Below the pieces are notes generated by a model. That model was not told the origin of the DNA, ran no database searches, and saw only the letters and a program-made list of their open reading frames with translations. Shown one piece after another: positions 34,863 to 43,196 of a DNA stretch of 64,000 nucleotides. Position 1 is the stretch's first letter. Every line of letters starts with the position of its first letter. The stretch spans positions 22,119 to 86,118 of the forward strand of contig NZ_BQID01000017.1 in NCBI RefSeq assembly GCF_021602345.1, in the 5' to 3' direction. The DNA is from Pseudomonas pharyngis. GTDB lineage: Bacteria > Pseudomonadota > Gammaproteobacteria > Pseudomonadales > Pseudomonadaceae. A program made the position numbers and the translations under genes.

Positions 34863-35228
34863 CTATAAATCTTTAACTTTACCTATCTCAGCCTGATATA
34901 AGGAAAGACATTCTAGCAACACGCGCATAAAGCCACGCCCATCGACTATCTCGTCAGAAAATAAAAAACTCCTCTTTTCCAAAACCTCAACAAATGTTTC
35001 TCCCCTTTCCAAATAATAGGAAATCGTATCAATTATCCAACATCTATCCGATTCAGAGTACCCAACAAATTCCGGTTTCAGAACAGCATCAAAAACCCTA
35101 ATCATATCAGAAGAGTCATTTACATCAGCCAGACATATTAGTTCTTCAACGGCCCCTTCATGAGGATAGTCAATGTCAAAAACAAATAGAAAGCCAGGCA
35201 AAATTGAAAGTTTTGGATTAGGTTTCAT
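34863..35228 (-). CDS. putative cognate immunity protein of the Rhs toxin
   Basis: 121-residue acidic protein (MKPNPKLSILPGFLFVFDID...), AT-rich, directly downstream of rhs. In the frame that I believe encodes the true toxin end, the rhs stop (35235-35237) is only 6 bases before this ATG, the tight spacing usual for toxin-immunity pairs. No signal peptide, so it would neutralise a cytoplasmic toxin. The 145-bp gap to the next gene is very AT-rich and empty. Confidence 0.7.
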   Translation of the reverse strand: MKPNPKLSILPGFLFVFDIDYPHEGAVEELICLADVNDSSDMIRVFDAVLKPEFVGYSESDRCWIIDTISYYLERGETFVEVLEKRSFLFSDEIVDGRGFMRVLLECLSLYQAEIGKVKDL

Positions 35229-35268
35229 TTGATATCAATCCACATAAGCTGTTATAGCCTCACCATGA

Positions 35269-38200
35269 CTATCGAGTATAACAACAGTTCTTGTTGGCTC
35301 TATATATTCCACTTGCTTCCCCCCTATACCCCTCTCCTACCTTTCTTCCCACTTCCACTGGGAGCGATGAGAGCGATAGACTCCCAGTCCGTCGGAAAAT
35401 TAATTTAGCACGATTAATTGCATTCAATTGATCCCTATGACTCATAAATTTAGTTGCAGCTCGCGGAATGCTTGGCTCCATAAGCTTAGTTTTTTTATTT
35501 AGTTTCATCTCAACTTTACCCGTAGTAGGGTTTTTAGCATATAGCAGACGTTCTTGCTGCGAAGCAAGAGTGGTTTGGGCGCCATGTTTTTGTAAAAAGT
35601 GAGATTTTTTGTTAGCGCTCTCCATTTGTTTCAACTCTTTTAATGCAATATTTTCTGCTAACTCATCAATCCTCGCCCGCCGCTCCTGCGCCGTCATCTT
35701 CGGCAGCGCTGGCTCACCCTCATCAACAACTGAACCACCCACCCCATCCGGCACCGGACAGCCCGGCTTGTTCGGCGCCGGACAATTGGACGTCAACCCC
35801 AACGGATCCACCCACCCCGTCGGATTCGGCACATACCGGTACTGATTCAACCCACCCGCCAGCTTCACCGGATCCGGCGTCAGGTACCGGCCCACTTCCG
35901 GGTCGTAATACCGGTACCGGTTGTAATGCAGCCCGCTTTCGTCATCGAAGTACTGCCCCTGAAAGCGCAGCGGCTGATTCAGGTAATCCTCGGTCGCGAG
36001 TTCCAGCGAGGTGACTTTGCCGTAGGCGCTGTATTTGGCGGACCAGACGATCTCGCCGCTGTAATCGGTCAGTTCCTGCGGGGTGCCGAGGTGGTCGAGT
36101 TGGTAGTAGAACGGGCAGGCGCGTTTCGGGCCTTTGCCGTCGAGCATGACCAATGGGCGGAAGGTGCCGGGTTCGTAGATGAAGCTGCGGTGTTGTTCTT
36201 TACTGCTTTCGGCGATCAGGTGGTCGCCTTGCCAGAAAAACTCGGTGGTCTGGCCATTGACGGTCTTGCGGATGCGCCGGCCGAAGGCGTCGTACTGGTA
36301 GCTGGCGCTGGTGCCGTCGGGGCGGGTCAGGCCGATCAGGCGGTGCTGGCTGTCGTAGCGGTATGCAGTGACAAGTTGTTGCGCGCGGCCGCGGCGTTCG
36401 CGGATCAGGTTGCCGAAGGCGTCGTAGTCGTAATGGCGGTCGCCCTGCATCCGCAGGCGGTTGCCTTTGATCTGTGTCGGGCCGGGGCGGTCCTGCAGCA
36501 GCAGGTTGCCGGCCGGGTCGTGGGCGAAGTTTTCCGGCAGGTCGTCGCGGGTGTGGCGCACGCGGATCAGCCGGTCGAGGGCGTCGTAGGTGTAGCTGCG
36601 CTGGCCGTGGCGGGTGTCGGCGATGTGTTCGAGGTTGCCGTTGGCGCTGTAGGCAAAGTCGCGGCGGTACAGCGCACTGCGCTGATGGCCTACGGCGTGG
36701 GCGCGTAACCGGCCCTGTTCGTCGTAGGTGTATTCGCTGAGCAGCAGGCCTTGTTGACGTTGCTGTTCACGACCGTTCTGGTAGACGTGGCGGGTGAGCA
36801 AAGCGCCGTTGAGGTCGATCGCCGTCAGCGCGCCGCCCTTGGCGTAGTGGTAGTCGAGCTTGCTGTTGTCCGGCAGACGCATGCGAGTGAGCTGGCCGCA
36901 GGCATCGTAGGTGTAACGCAAGGTGCCCCAGCCCTGATGCTCGCGCACCAGCCGGTCCTGCAGGTCGTATTCGAAGGCCAGCGGGTGATCCTGGCCGTCA
37001 TCCACGCCGACCAACCGACCGAGGCGGTCATAGCGATAGCTGACCTCGACCCCGTCCGGCAGGGTCTTGAGCAGCAATCGCCCGGCGCTGTCACGCTGGT
37101 AAGTGGTGACCAGCGTCGAGCCGTCGTCGCCATACTCGGTCTTTTCCAGCAGATGACCGTTGCGGTCGTAGACATACGCCGTACGCCGGCCATCGAAGCC
37201 GGTTTCCTGTCGGATCAGTCCGGTGGGCGTGTAGTCCAGCCGATACTTTTCGCCCGACTCGTTCTCGATTTCCGTCAGCAGCAGCTGCGCATGGTCGTAG
37301 CGGTACCGGAGTTGCGTGCCGTCGGGGTTGATCCGCCGGCTGACCAAATGCAGGTCGTCGTCATATTCGTAGCGGGTGATGCGCCCCAGTTCATCGCGTT
37401 CGGCGGTGACCTGGCCGTAGGCGCTGTAGGACCAGGCGCGGGTGGCACCATTCGGCGAGGTGGTCTGGATCAGCCGGCCAACGGCGTCCCACGCGTGACG
37501 GGTGACCGCGCCATGTTCGTCCTGAACCGTCGTCCGCCGCCCCAAGGCATCGTAGGAAAACTTGCGAACCCCACCGTCCGGCAAGCTCTCCTCGACCAAC
37601 TGGCCCAGGTCGTTCCACGTGAACACATGACGACCACTGTCCGGATAACGGATCGACAGCAACCGCCCCTGCGGGTCGTAGTGGTAATGGGTGACGTGGC
37701 CGTCCGGATCGACCGCTTCGGTGATATCACCCTGGGCATTGCGCCGGTACGTCCACACCGCATCGCCACGTGAACGACTGTGCAGGAAACCGTTGCGGTA
37801 TTCGTAGGACGTCGGCGCATCGTCCGGCGGAATCAGCGCGATCAGCCGTCCGGCATCGTCGTAGCGGTACTCGGTGACCGCCCCCAGCGCATCCTGCTCG
37901 GCGACCAATCGGCCCTGCGCGTCGTAGGCCTTGAGCTGTTCGCCACCATCGGCGGCAACCTGGCGCACCAGCCGCGCCGTATCGTCGTGGACGTAGGTTT
38001 CTTCAGTGCCGTCGACGTACTGCACCGTGACACGGCCGGCGTCATCCCAGACGTACCGCGTATCCATCTGCGAAAACGACGCCCAGTGCCGCACACAGCG
38101 CGCCGCTTTGCCGGCACGCTCCCATTCCCAGAAGAAACTCGCACCGCCGGCCAGCTGCCGTTGCAGGATGACGTGCTGATCGTCGTAGTCGTAACGCTCA

Positions 38201-40002
38201 GTCTCGCCGACGGCGTTCGACGCCTCGATCAATCGATGGCGGGCATCAAAGCGGTACGTGGCCAGCGTCTGCTCGGTGCGCCAGGCAGACTCCCGAAAAA
38301 CCTGATAATCGACCGCGACCAGATGCGCCCGCTCATAGCGCAGCAACAAGGAGCGACCAGCGCCGTTGTCGAGGCGCTCAATGCGATCCAGACGGTCCCG
38401 CGTAATACGCAACCGGTTGCCATAGGCATCGCTAACGGCAGTCAGACGCCCAACCCGAAAGTGATAAAACCGCGCCGCGTCCCCCGCCAGCGCAACAATC
38501 AACTCCTCCGGGTCATCCCCGAGAAAGATCGCCGCCCGCGACAAGCTGTTGTGAATGGCCGGCCGCTCGACATTCGGCAGCGGAAACCGCGTGCGCCGGT
38601 TCTCATGGTCGACCCAGACCACCGAAGCGCCATCGACCTCCAGCCGATGCGCCAGCGAATGACTCCAGCCAAACCCCAGCCCGACGTCGATCTCGGCCGC
38701 ACTGCTGCGGTACAACCGGCTGAACTCGAATGGCAGCAGCCCATCGAGCACACCATCGGTCAGCGTTAGCAGCTCTTCGCCGGTGACCATCGACACCGGG
38801 CAGCCATTGGTGCAGGTCCTCGGTGCACAATCGGCACTGTCACCGTTGGGGTTCTTCGCCTGATCCGGCGTGTCGTCGTGGTGCTCGTCTTTTTTCAGAG
38901 AGGCGTTGCGCCGGGCATCCCAACGCAGTTGCATGCGGCCCTTTTTCACCCCGGCGGCGATGCCCCGAGCGGCGACGGACTTGTATTGGTTCACGTAGCC
39001 GATGAAGGTGCTGACAATGCCGAACATCGCCTTCACCAGGCGCGTCACCGCCGACAGCAACTGAGCGCCACGCTCCGCCAGACGCAAGGTCAGATACGCA
39101 ATCCCCGCCCCGGCACCGACAAAGGTCAGCACAACGCCGATCAACACATCGATCAGCAGTTGCACCACCACCATCGAGACGGCCTCGGCGGTTTTTCCGG
39201 CAATTTCATTAGGTGGCAGCATCTCCAGCCAGAGGCTGGCGGTACGCAGCAACAGGCACAGCGCCGCCTCGTCACTGACGAGCAGTTGGAGCTGCTCCAT
39301 CTTTTCGGGCATCGATACCGCGAACTCGGCCAACGCTGTCGCGCTGTCTCCCAGACGACCACCAAACTCGAGCGGATTCTTGAGGATCTCCGACAGCAAC
39401 CCGATGCTGTCCCACACTCCCTCGATCGCCGCCCAGCTCCCGGCCAGCATGCCGTTCCCGGCTGCTGTGGCCACCGACTGCGACCATTGCGGCTTGAAGC
39501 CCTGCCATTCGCTGCGCAGCCAGTCATCCAGCTGCCGAGTCAGGCCATCGTAGGACTCGAAAAGCGCTTCAACCTGCTGCTCGCTGGCCTCGCTGTGCAC
39601 CACCACCCGGTAGAACTTGCCCGCCTCACCGGTGAACACTCCCTTGCCCTGAGCATCAAGGGTGACGGACTTGACTGCGCCGCCCTCCACCGCCACCACA
39701 TCGACAACGATGCCGCCCAACGGAATGTCGTACGCCGACTCGAACTTGCTCTCGATCTCCATCGGCCCGGATTGCGGGCATTGCACGATCGCAGAAGTAA
39801 AACGGCCGTCGTCAATCGCAACCGCCGTGCTGTGCTCGCCGAAACGGATGATCCGCTCCATCCCCATCAGCGACGGCAGATCGGCCGCATGACTGACGCC
39901 GTCTGCCGAGCGACTGAGCCAGTGCTTCAGCTGTTCGCGATAGAGATCGAGGGTGCGGGGAAAGCTGTCGAGTTCTTGCTCGATGCGGGTGACGGCATCC
40001 AT
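35269..40002 (-). CDS. Rhs polymorphic toxin; C-terminal tip apparently frameshifted
   Basis: 1577-residue Rhs protein as read. Residues ~1-390: N-terminal region with a hydrophobic stretch (VVVQLLIDVLIGVVLTFVGAGAGIAYLTLRL ~275-305), no PAAR motif. ~395-470: DUF6531-like start of the shell (GCPVSMVTGEELLTLTDGVL). ~480-1350: about two dozen YD repeats (YxYDxxGRL). ~1350-1403: conserved Rhs end LHYNRYRYYDPEVGRYLTPDP...PTGWVDPLGL. After PLGL comes a 174-residue variable tip, AT-rich, with SHFLQKHGAQTT and KFMSHRDQLNAI. The last 16 residues look aberrant: removing one base from the run of six C at 35319-35324 restores EYIEPTRTVVILDSHGEA and a stop at 35235. Tip chemistry unproven; a nuclease-type toxin is possible. 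Confidence 0.9.
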   Translation of the reverse strand: MDAVTRIEQELDSFPRTLDLYREQLKHWLSRSADGVSHAADLPSLMGMERIIRFGEHSTAVAIDDGRFTSAIVQCPQSGPMEIESKFESAYDIPLGGIVVDVVAVEGGAVKSVTLDAQGKGVFTGEAGKFYRVVVHSEASEQQVEALFESYDGLTRQLDDWLRSEWQGFKPQWSQSVATAAGNGMLAGSWAAIEGVWDSIGLLSEILKNPLEFGGRLGDSATALAEFAVSMPEKMEQLQLLVSDEAALCLLLRTASLWLEMLPPNEIAGKTAEAVSMVVVQLLIDVLIGVVLTFVGAGAGIAYLTLRLAERGAQLLSAVTRLVKAMFGIVSTFIGYVNQYKSVAARGIAAGVKKGRMQLRWDARRNASLKKDEHHDDTPDQAKNPNGDSADCAPRTCTNGCPVSMVTGEELLTLTDGVLDGLLPFEFSRLYRSSAAEIDVGLGFGWSHSLAHRLEVDGASVVWVDHENRRTRFPLPNVERPAIHNSLSRAAIFLGDDPEELIVALAGDAARFYHFRVGRLTAVSDAYGNRLRITRDRLDRIERLDNGAGRSLLLRYERAHLVAVDYQVFRESAWRTEQTLATYRFDARHRLIEASNAVGETERYDYDDQHVILQRQLAGGASFFWEWERAGKAARCVRHWASFSQMDTRYVWDDAGRVTVQYVDGTEETYVHDDTARLVRQVAADGGEQLKAYDAQGRLVAEQDALGAVTEYRYDDAGRLIALIPPDDAPTSYEYRNGFLHSRSRGDAVWTYRRNAQGDITEAVDPDGHVTHYHYDPQGRLLSIRYPDSGRHVFTWNDLGQLVEESLPDGGVRKFSYDALGRRTTVQDEHGAVTRHAWDAVGRLIQTTSPNGATRAWSYSAYGQVTAERDELGRITRYEYDDDLHLVSRRINPDGTQLRYRYDHAQLLLTEIENESGEKYRLDYTPTGLIRQETGFDGRRTAYVYDRNGHLLEKTEYGDDGSTLVTTYQRDSAGRLLLKTLPDGVEVSYRYDRLGRLVGVDDGQDHPLAFEYDLQDRLVREHQGWGTLRYTYDACGQLTRMRLPDNSKLDYHYAKGGALTAIDLNGALLTRHVYQNGREQQRQQGLLLSEYTYDEQGRLRAHAVGHQRSALYRRDFAYSANGNLEHIADTRHGQRSYTYDALDRLIRVRHTRDDLPENFAHDPAGNLLLQDRPGPTQIKGNRLRMQGDRHYDYDAFGNLIRERRGRAQQLVTAYRYDSQHRLIGLTRPDGTSASYQYDAFGRRIRKTVNGQTTEFFWQGDHLIAESSKEQHRSFIYEPGTFRPLVMLDGKGPKRACPFYYQLDHLGTPQELTDYSGEIVWSAKYSAYGKVTSLELATEDYLNQPLRFQGQYFDDESGLHYNRYRYYDPEVGRYLTPDPVKLAGGLNQYRYVPNPTGWVDPLGLTSNCPAPNKPGCPVPDGVGGSVVDEGEPALPKMTAQERRARIDELAENIALKELKQMESANKKSHFLQKHGAQTTLASQQERLLYAKNPTTGKVEMKLNKKTKLMEPSIPRAATKFMSHRDQLNAINRAKLIFRRTGSLSLSSLPVEVGRKVGEGYRGEASGIYRANKNCCYTR

Positions 40003-40049
40003 CAGCGCATTCCCATGCGCATGGCGAAACGAAAAACCGGGTCAAACAT
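40002..40049 (-). CDS. 15-residue leader ORF coupled to rhs
   Basis: MFDPVFRFAMRMGMR, with an excellent GAGGGAA ribosome site (40055-40061) 5 bases upstream and a stop that overlaps the rhs ATG (TGATG). It could be a leader peptide driving translational coupling, or the remnant end of a lost upstream gene. Not long enough to prove coding. Confidence 0.4.
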   Translation of the reverse strand: MFDPVFRFAMRMGMR

Positions 40050-40227
40050 GTGCGTTCCCTCGCGCAAAAATCAGGCGAGGGACTGTGCGGGGGATCAAAC
40101 AGAAAAGAAGTCAGGCGAGTAGGCGAAGGATGTAGGAGAAGTCTGTAACTGATCTTTATCGAACTGCGGACGCAAGAACGGGGCGAGAGGTTTCCCTCAC
40201 GCCCCGTTCACGGAACAGGTGATTTGC

Positions 40228-40635
40228 TTATTGAGAAGCGTCTCGACCAGCCAGCTCTTTCAACTTGAGCTCGGCCAACGGATGCCCGGCCTTGGCGGCC
40301 ATGGTCCACCAGCGAGCGGCTTCCGAAGGATCTGGCGCTTTGCTCGGCGTACCTGCAAGACTGATGACACCGACCTGATACGCCGCTTTGCCATCCCCGG
40401 CCAGCGCTGCCAGTCGCAACAACCGCACACCTTCTTCACGCGCGCCCAGGCCAACCCCGCGAAACGTCAGGATGTGCCCGTAAAAACTTTGCGCGCCGAC
40501 ATCGCCCAGGTTGGCCATGCGCGCAAACTGCCCTTCGAGCCAGCGCCAGCCGCGGGGCTGACGAACAAACCACGACCAGTGAAACAGCCTACGGGCCAGC
40601 CAGTAACTTGCCCGCGCCTTGAGTCGTAAAAACAC
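40228..40635 (-). CDS. Sel1-repeat protein
   Basis: 135-residue protein with Sel1-like TPR repeats: AQSFYGHILTFRGVGLGAREEGVRLLRLAALAGDGKAAYQVGVISL and SEAARWWTMAAKAGHPLAELKLKEL. N-terminal basic/aromatic segment (SYWLARRLFHWSWFVRQPRGWRWL) may associate with membrane. Start is GTG 40635, immediately after the preceding gene's TGA, so it is the last gene of a three-gene operon. Sel1 repeats mediate protein-protein contacts; partner unknown. Confidence 0.75.
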   Translation of the reverse strand: MFLRLKARASYWLARRLFHWSWFVRQPRGWRWLEGQFARMANLGDVGAQSFYGHILTFRGVGLGAREEGVRLLRLAALAGDGKAAYQVGVISLAGTPSKAPDPSEAARWWTMAAKAGHPLAELKLKELAGRDASQ

Positions 40636-41007
40636 TCAGGCCTCCGCCGATTCCGGGTACTCGTACTCAAACACCCGTACCACTTCCGAGGCATGCCAGG
40701 ATGCGGCGGCAACACCGTCGGACGGCCCGGAAAAACGCCCCAGGCGCTCGACACACTCAAAGAAACCGGTGCGTGGCAGGCGACTTGCACCCTGGCTGAT
40801 CACCAGCGAACTGCGCAACGGTTGTTCGGCTTTCGCGTCCAGTGCAGCGAGATGCTCCAGTGCAGCGGTCAATGTCTGCATGGCCGGCGTGGGCAGTTGC
40901 AGGCGTTCAAGCAAGGCTCGATAAGTCAAAAGATGGCGCTGCCTGCGCGCCTGATCCAGCTCCCCCAGCAATCCGTCCCAATGTTGACGACTGATGCGTA
41001 CGCTCAC
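40636..41007 (-). CDS. winged-helix-like protein of unknown function
   Basis: 123-residue protein. The pattern LLTYRALLERLQLPTPAMQTLTAALEHLAALDAKAEQPLRSSLVISQGASRLPRTGFFECVERLGRF looks like a winged-helix DNA-binding module with a beta hairpin and recurs, from memory, in many proteobacterial hypothetical proteins. GTG 41007 is preferred over ATG 41022 because GGAGGGA (41012-41019 complement) is 5-6 bases upstream and its GTGA overlaps the preceding stop. Middle gene of the XRE operon. Confidence 0.65.
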   Translation of the reverse strand: MSVRISRQHWDGLLGELDQARRQRHLLTYRALLERLQLPTPAMQTLTAALEHLAALDAKAEQPLRSSLVISQGASRLPRTGFFECVERLGRFSGPSDGVAAASWHASEVVRVFEYEYPESAEA

Positions 41008-41345
41008 GATTGTTCCCTCCACCCTGGCACCGTCAACTCCCAGGCCAGGCTGCGGCGAATCGCGGCGTCGGGCAGACGCTCGCCACTTTCAATCATGGCC
41101 AGGTAAGACGGGCTGATGCCTACCGTGCGGGCCAGCGCCTCGATGGCGATGCCCTTCCCTTCGCGCAAACTGCGTAACTGATCCAGACCTGGAAGAATCG
41201 GGTCCGGGGTTGCCGCAAGCGGCGCTGGAGCCGGTTGCGACGGTGCTTCGTTGATGCCTGCTGCTTTCAGTAGAGCCTGATACTGAGCCCATGGCAGAAC
41301 CGCATATTCGGGTTCGCCATCGCGTGCAATTATCTGAATATCCAT
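41004..41345 (-). CDS. XRE-family regulator with Phd-like N-terminus
   Basis: 113-residue protein. N-terminal MDIQIIARDGEPEYAVLPWAQYQALLKAAG resembles the DNA-binding start of Phd/YefM-type antitoxins (DGxPEYAVLPxxEY); after a Pro/Ala linker, residues ~60-110 are a Cro/CI helix-turn-helix (LRSLREGKGIAIEALARTVGISPSYLAMIESGERLPD). Such fusions are usually autoregulatory antitoxin-like repressors. It overlaps the next gene by 4 bases. ATG 41345 is preferred over 41369 because it begins the conserved motif. Confidence 0.8.
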   Translation of the reverse strand: MDIQIIARDGEPEYAVLPWAQYQALLKAAGINEAPSQPAPAPLAATPDPILPGLDQLRSLREGKGIAIEALARTVGISPSYLAMIESGERLPDAAIRRSLAWELTVPGWREQS

Positions 41346-41459
41346 GACTACCCCGTAGGACAACAACACTTAGCGAGTCGGCACTTTTCCCTAGAAGTGT
41401 AATCCTAACAGCGGCCAAGGTCGTGGGGGGTATCTATCTGTATAAGAGGCTGTCGCGAT

Positions 41460-41915
41460 TTAGGACTTTTTCGGCCCCTGAATCTGAAGTTGCTCGGGCG
41501 TATCGGGCAGACGCTCGACCACTCTGAGCTTTTCCGGCGCCTGGCGCTGACGCCACAGGCGGAAGGCGTTCAGTTCATCGTCGAGGGTTTTCATTAGCCA
41601 GGCGAGAACGGCGATGTCATCGAGCATGCCGAACATGGGAATGAAATCCGGGATCGCATCCACCGGGCTGAGGAAGTACATCAGACCGGCCACCACCGAA
41701 ACGATCGCCTTGGCGCTGATCGCGCGGTATTCGCCGCGCCAGTACGCCAGGCACAGCGCCTGCAACAGACGCAAATCGTCCTTCAGCTTGCCGAGGCGAT
41801 TGCCTTGGGCGGCGCCTTTGCTGGCCACGGCGAACAACAAGGTCGGCAAGCGGCCTCGAGCTAGCAAACGTCCGGCCAAAGGCAGGAATCGGGCGAAATT
41901 CCACGGCGCTTTCAT
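41460..41915 (-). CDS. YkvA/DUF1232 membrane protein
   Basis: 151-residue protein with the DUF1232 helix-loop-helix LKDDLRLLQALCLAYWRGEYRAISAKAIVSVVAGLMYFLSPVDAIPDFIPMFGMLDDIAVLAWLMKTL; the SPVDAIPDFIP motif is diagnostic. Found in many bacteria; function unknown. Its promoter region contains the head-to-head DnaA boxes at 41936-41958. Confidence 0.88.
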   Translation of the reverse strand: MKAPWNFARFLPLAGRLLARGRLPTLLFAVASKGAAQGNRLGKLKDDLRLLQALCLAYWRGEYRAISAKAIVSVVAGLMYFLSPVDAIPDFIPMFGMLDDIAVLAWLMKTLDDELNAFRLWRQRQAPEKLRVVERLPDTPEQLQIQGPKKS

Positions 41916-41935
41916 TTATTTCTCCCGTTGAAATG

Positions 41936-41958
41936 TTATCCACACAAATTGTGGATAA
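41936..41958. promoter_or_regulatory. two head-to-head consensus DnaA boxes
   Basis: TTATCCACA (41936) and TGTGGATAA (41950) separated by 5 bases, forming a palindrome 21 bp upstream of ykvA. A third TGTGGATAA is at 60559. The rest of the 297-bp gap 41916-42212 has no gene; it holds a TTGACT-containing stretch at ~42060 and the hairpin at 42162. Confidence 0.5.
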
Positions 41959-42161
41959 CCTTGTGAACAGAGCTGCATTTCAGCGCTGAGAGCCCCGTTT
42001 CATAAGGGCTGCGCTCAGATCGGGCGTTTTTTACACACATAAAAAAACCCAATATTTCATTGACTTGGCGGCTCCGGGCGTCTAGCGCGAGCAACCTTAA
42101 AGTCTAGGACTGCCATGACCGGCATCGGTTCGGTCTGTTTACGCCGACCATCGTCCAGATG

Positions 42162-42193
42162 CAACAACGCCCCGCATAAGCGAGGCGTTGTTG
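42162..42193. terminator. hairpin downstream of fkl
   Basis: CAACAACGCC/GGCGTTGTTG stem with an inner CGC/GCG pairing, 20 bases after the FKBP gene stop on the minus strand. No U tract, so a stability hairpin or weak terminator. Confidence 0.5.
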
Positions 42194-42212
42194 TTGAAAC
42201 CGGTGCCGATGC

Positions 42213-42935
42213 TTATTGCTTGGCGGCAGCGGCGTCTTCTTTGGCTGGATCCTTGATACCCAACAGTTCCAGGTCGAAGACCAGAACCGAGTTGGCCGGG
42301 ATTGCCGGGCTTGGCGATTGTGCGCCGTAAGCCAGATCGCTAGGGATGTACAGCTTGTACTTCTCGCCAACGTGCATCAGCTGAAGGCCTTCGACCCAAC
42401 CCGGGATCACACCGCTGACCGGCAGATCGATCGGGCTGCCGCGCTCGACGGAGCTGTCGAATACGGTGCCGTTGGTCAGCTTGCCGGTGTAGTGAACGGT
42501 CACGACATCGGTAGGCTTAGGCTGTGGGCCGTCGGCTTTCTTGACCACTTCGTACTGCAAGCCGGAAGCGGTGGTGGTCACGCCGGCTTTCTTGCCGTTT
42601 TCTTCGAGGAATTTCTTGCCGGCGGCTGCCGACTCTTCGCTCATCTTTGCCATGCGCTCTTCGGCACGCTTTTGCAGCGCGGCGAAAGCTTCGACCAGTT
42701 CTTCATCTTTCAGCTTCTGTTCTTTCTTGCCAACGGCATCTTCGATGCCCTGGGCTACCGCTTTGGAGTCCAGATCATCCATGCCTTCCTGAGCAAGGCT
42801 CTTGCCCATGTTCAGGCCGATACCGTAGGAAGCTTTTTGCGCCGGGGTTTTCAGCTCTACGCTGGTCTGCGAATCACAACCCGCGAGTACCAGGGTAACC
42901 AGGGCAACCGCCGCCGCCAACCGATGCTGTTTCAT
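42213..42935 (-). CDS. FKBP-type peptidyl-prolyl isomerase lipoprotein
   Basis: 240-residue lipoprotein, signal MKQHRLAAAVALVTLVLAGC with lipobox LAGC (Cys20), N-terminal dimerisation helices ~25-110 (KASYGIGLNMGKSLAQEGMDDL, LKDEELVEAFAALQKRAEERMAKM) and a C-terminal FKBP domain ~120-225 (VTVHYTGKLTNGTVFDSSVERGSPIDLPVSGVIPGWVEGLQLMHVGEKYKLYIPSDLAYG). FkpA/Mip-type periplasmic foldase. ATG 42935 gives a proper lipoprotein signal; in-frame starts upstream do not. Monocistronic. Confidence 0.94.
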   Translation of the reverse strand: MKQHRLAAAVALVTLVLAGCDSQTSVELKTPAQKASYGIGLNMGKSLAQEGMDDLDSKAVAQGIEDAVGKKEQKLKDEELVEAFAALQKRAEERMAKMSEESAAAGKKFLEENGKKAGVTTTASGLQYEVVKKADGPQPKPTDVVTVHYTGKLTNGTVFDSSVERGSPIDLPVSGVIPGWVEGLQLMHVGEKYKLYIPSDLAYGAQSPSPAIPANSVLVFDLELLGIKDPAKEDAAAAKQ

Positions 42936-43196
42936 GCTATTTCCTTGTTCATGCGCCGAAAGGGCAATCGAGTAAAGCCGCGAGCTTATCAGGCCGCCAC
43001 GACCAATGGCTACCGGCATGAGAGCAGGAATCTTCCGATAAGTTCAGGGATTAAAACGCATTTGGCCAACGCCGTGATGAAGCTTCTGTCATCTGGCTCT
43101 GACGACAATTGATGTCACCTCCCACAACACTTGGCGTAATGGCCACTTGCCGCACACCACCCGCCTCAGGCATAACAGCGCAACAAATCGACAAGG

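Noticed and set aside
35926-40122. Several plus-strand frames over 200 residues inside the rhs gene
   Set aside because: They mirror the repetitive YD-repeat coding sequence on the other strand and have no independent features.
34298-41345. Rhs island considered as part of a type VI secretion locus
   Set aside because: No VgrG, PAAR, Hcp, EagR chaperone or tss gene in the window; it is an orphan Rhs with immunity-like genes.
41936-41958. DnaA boxes considered as a replication origin
   Set aside because: Only two boxes, no AT-rich unwinding region and no dnaA/dnaN/gyrB genes nearby.
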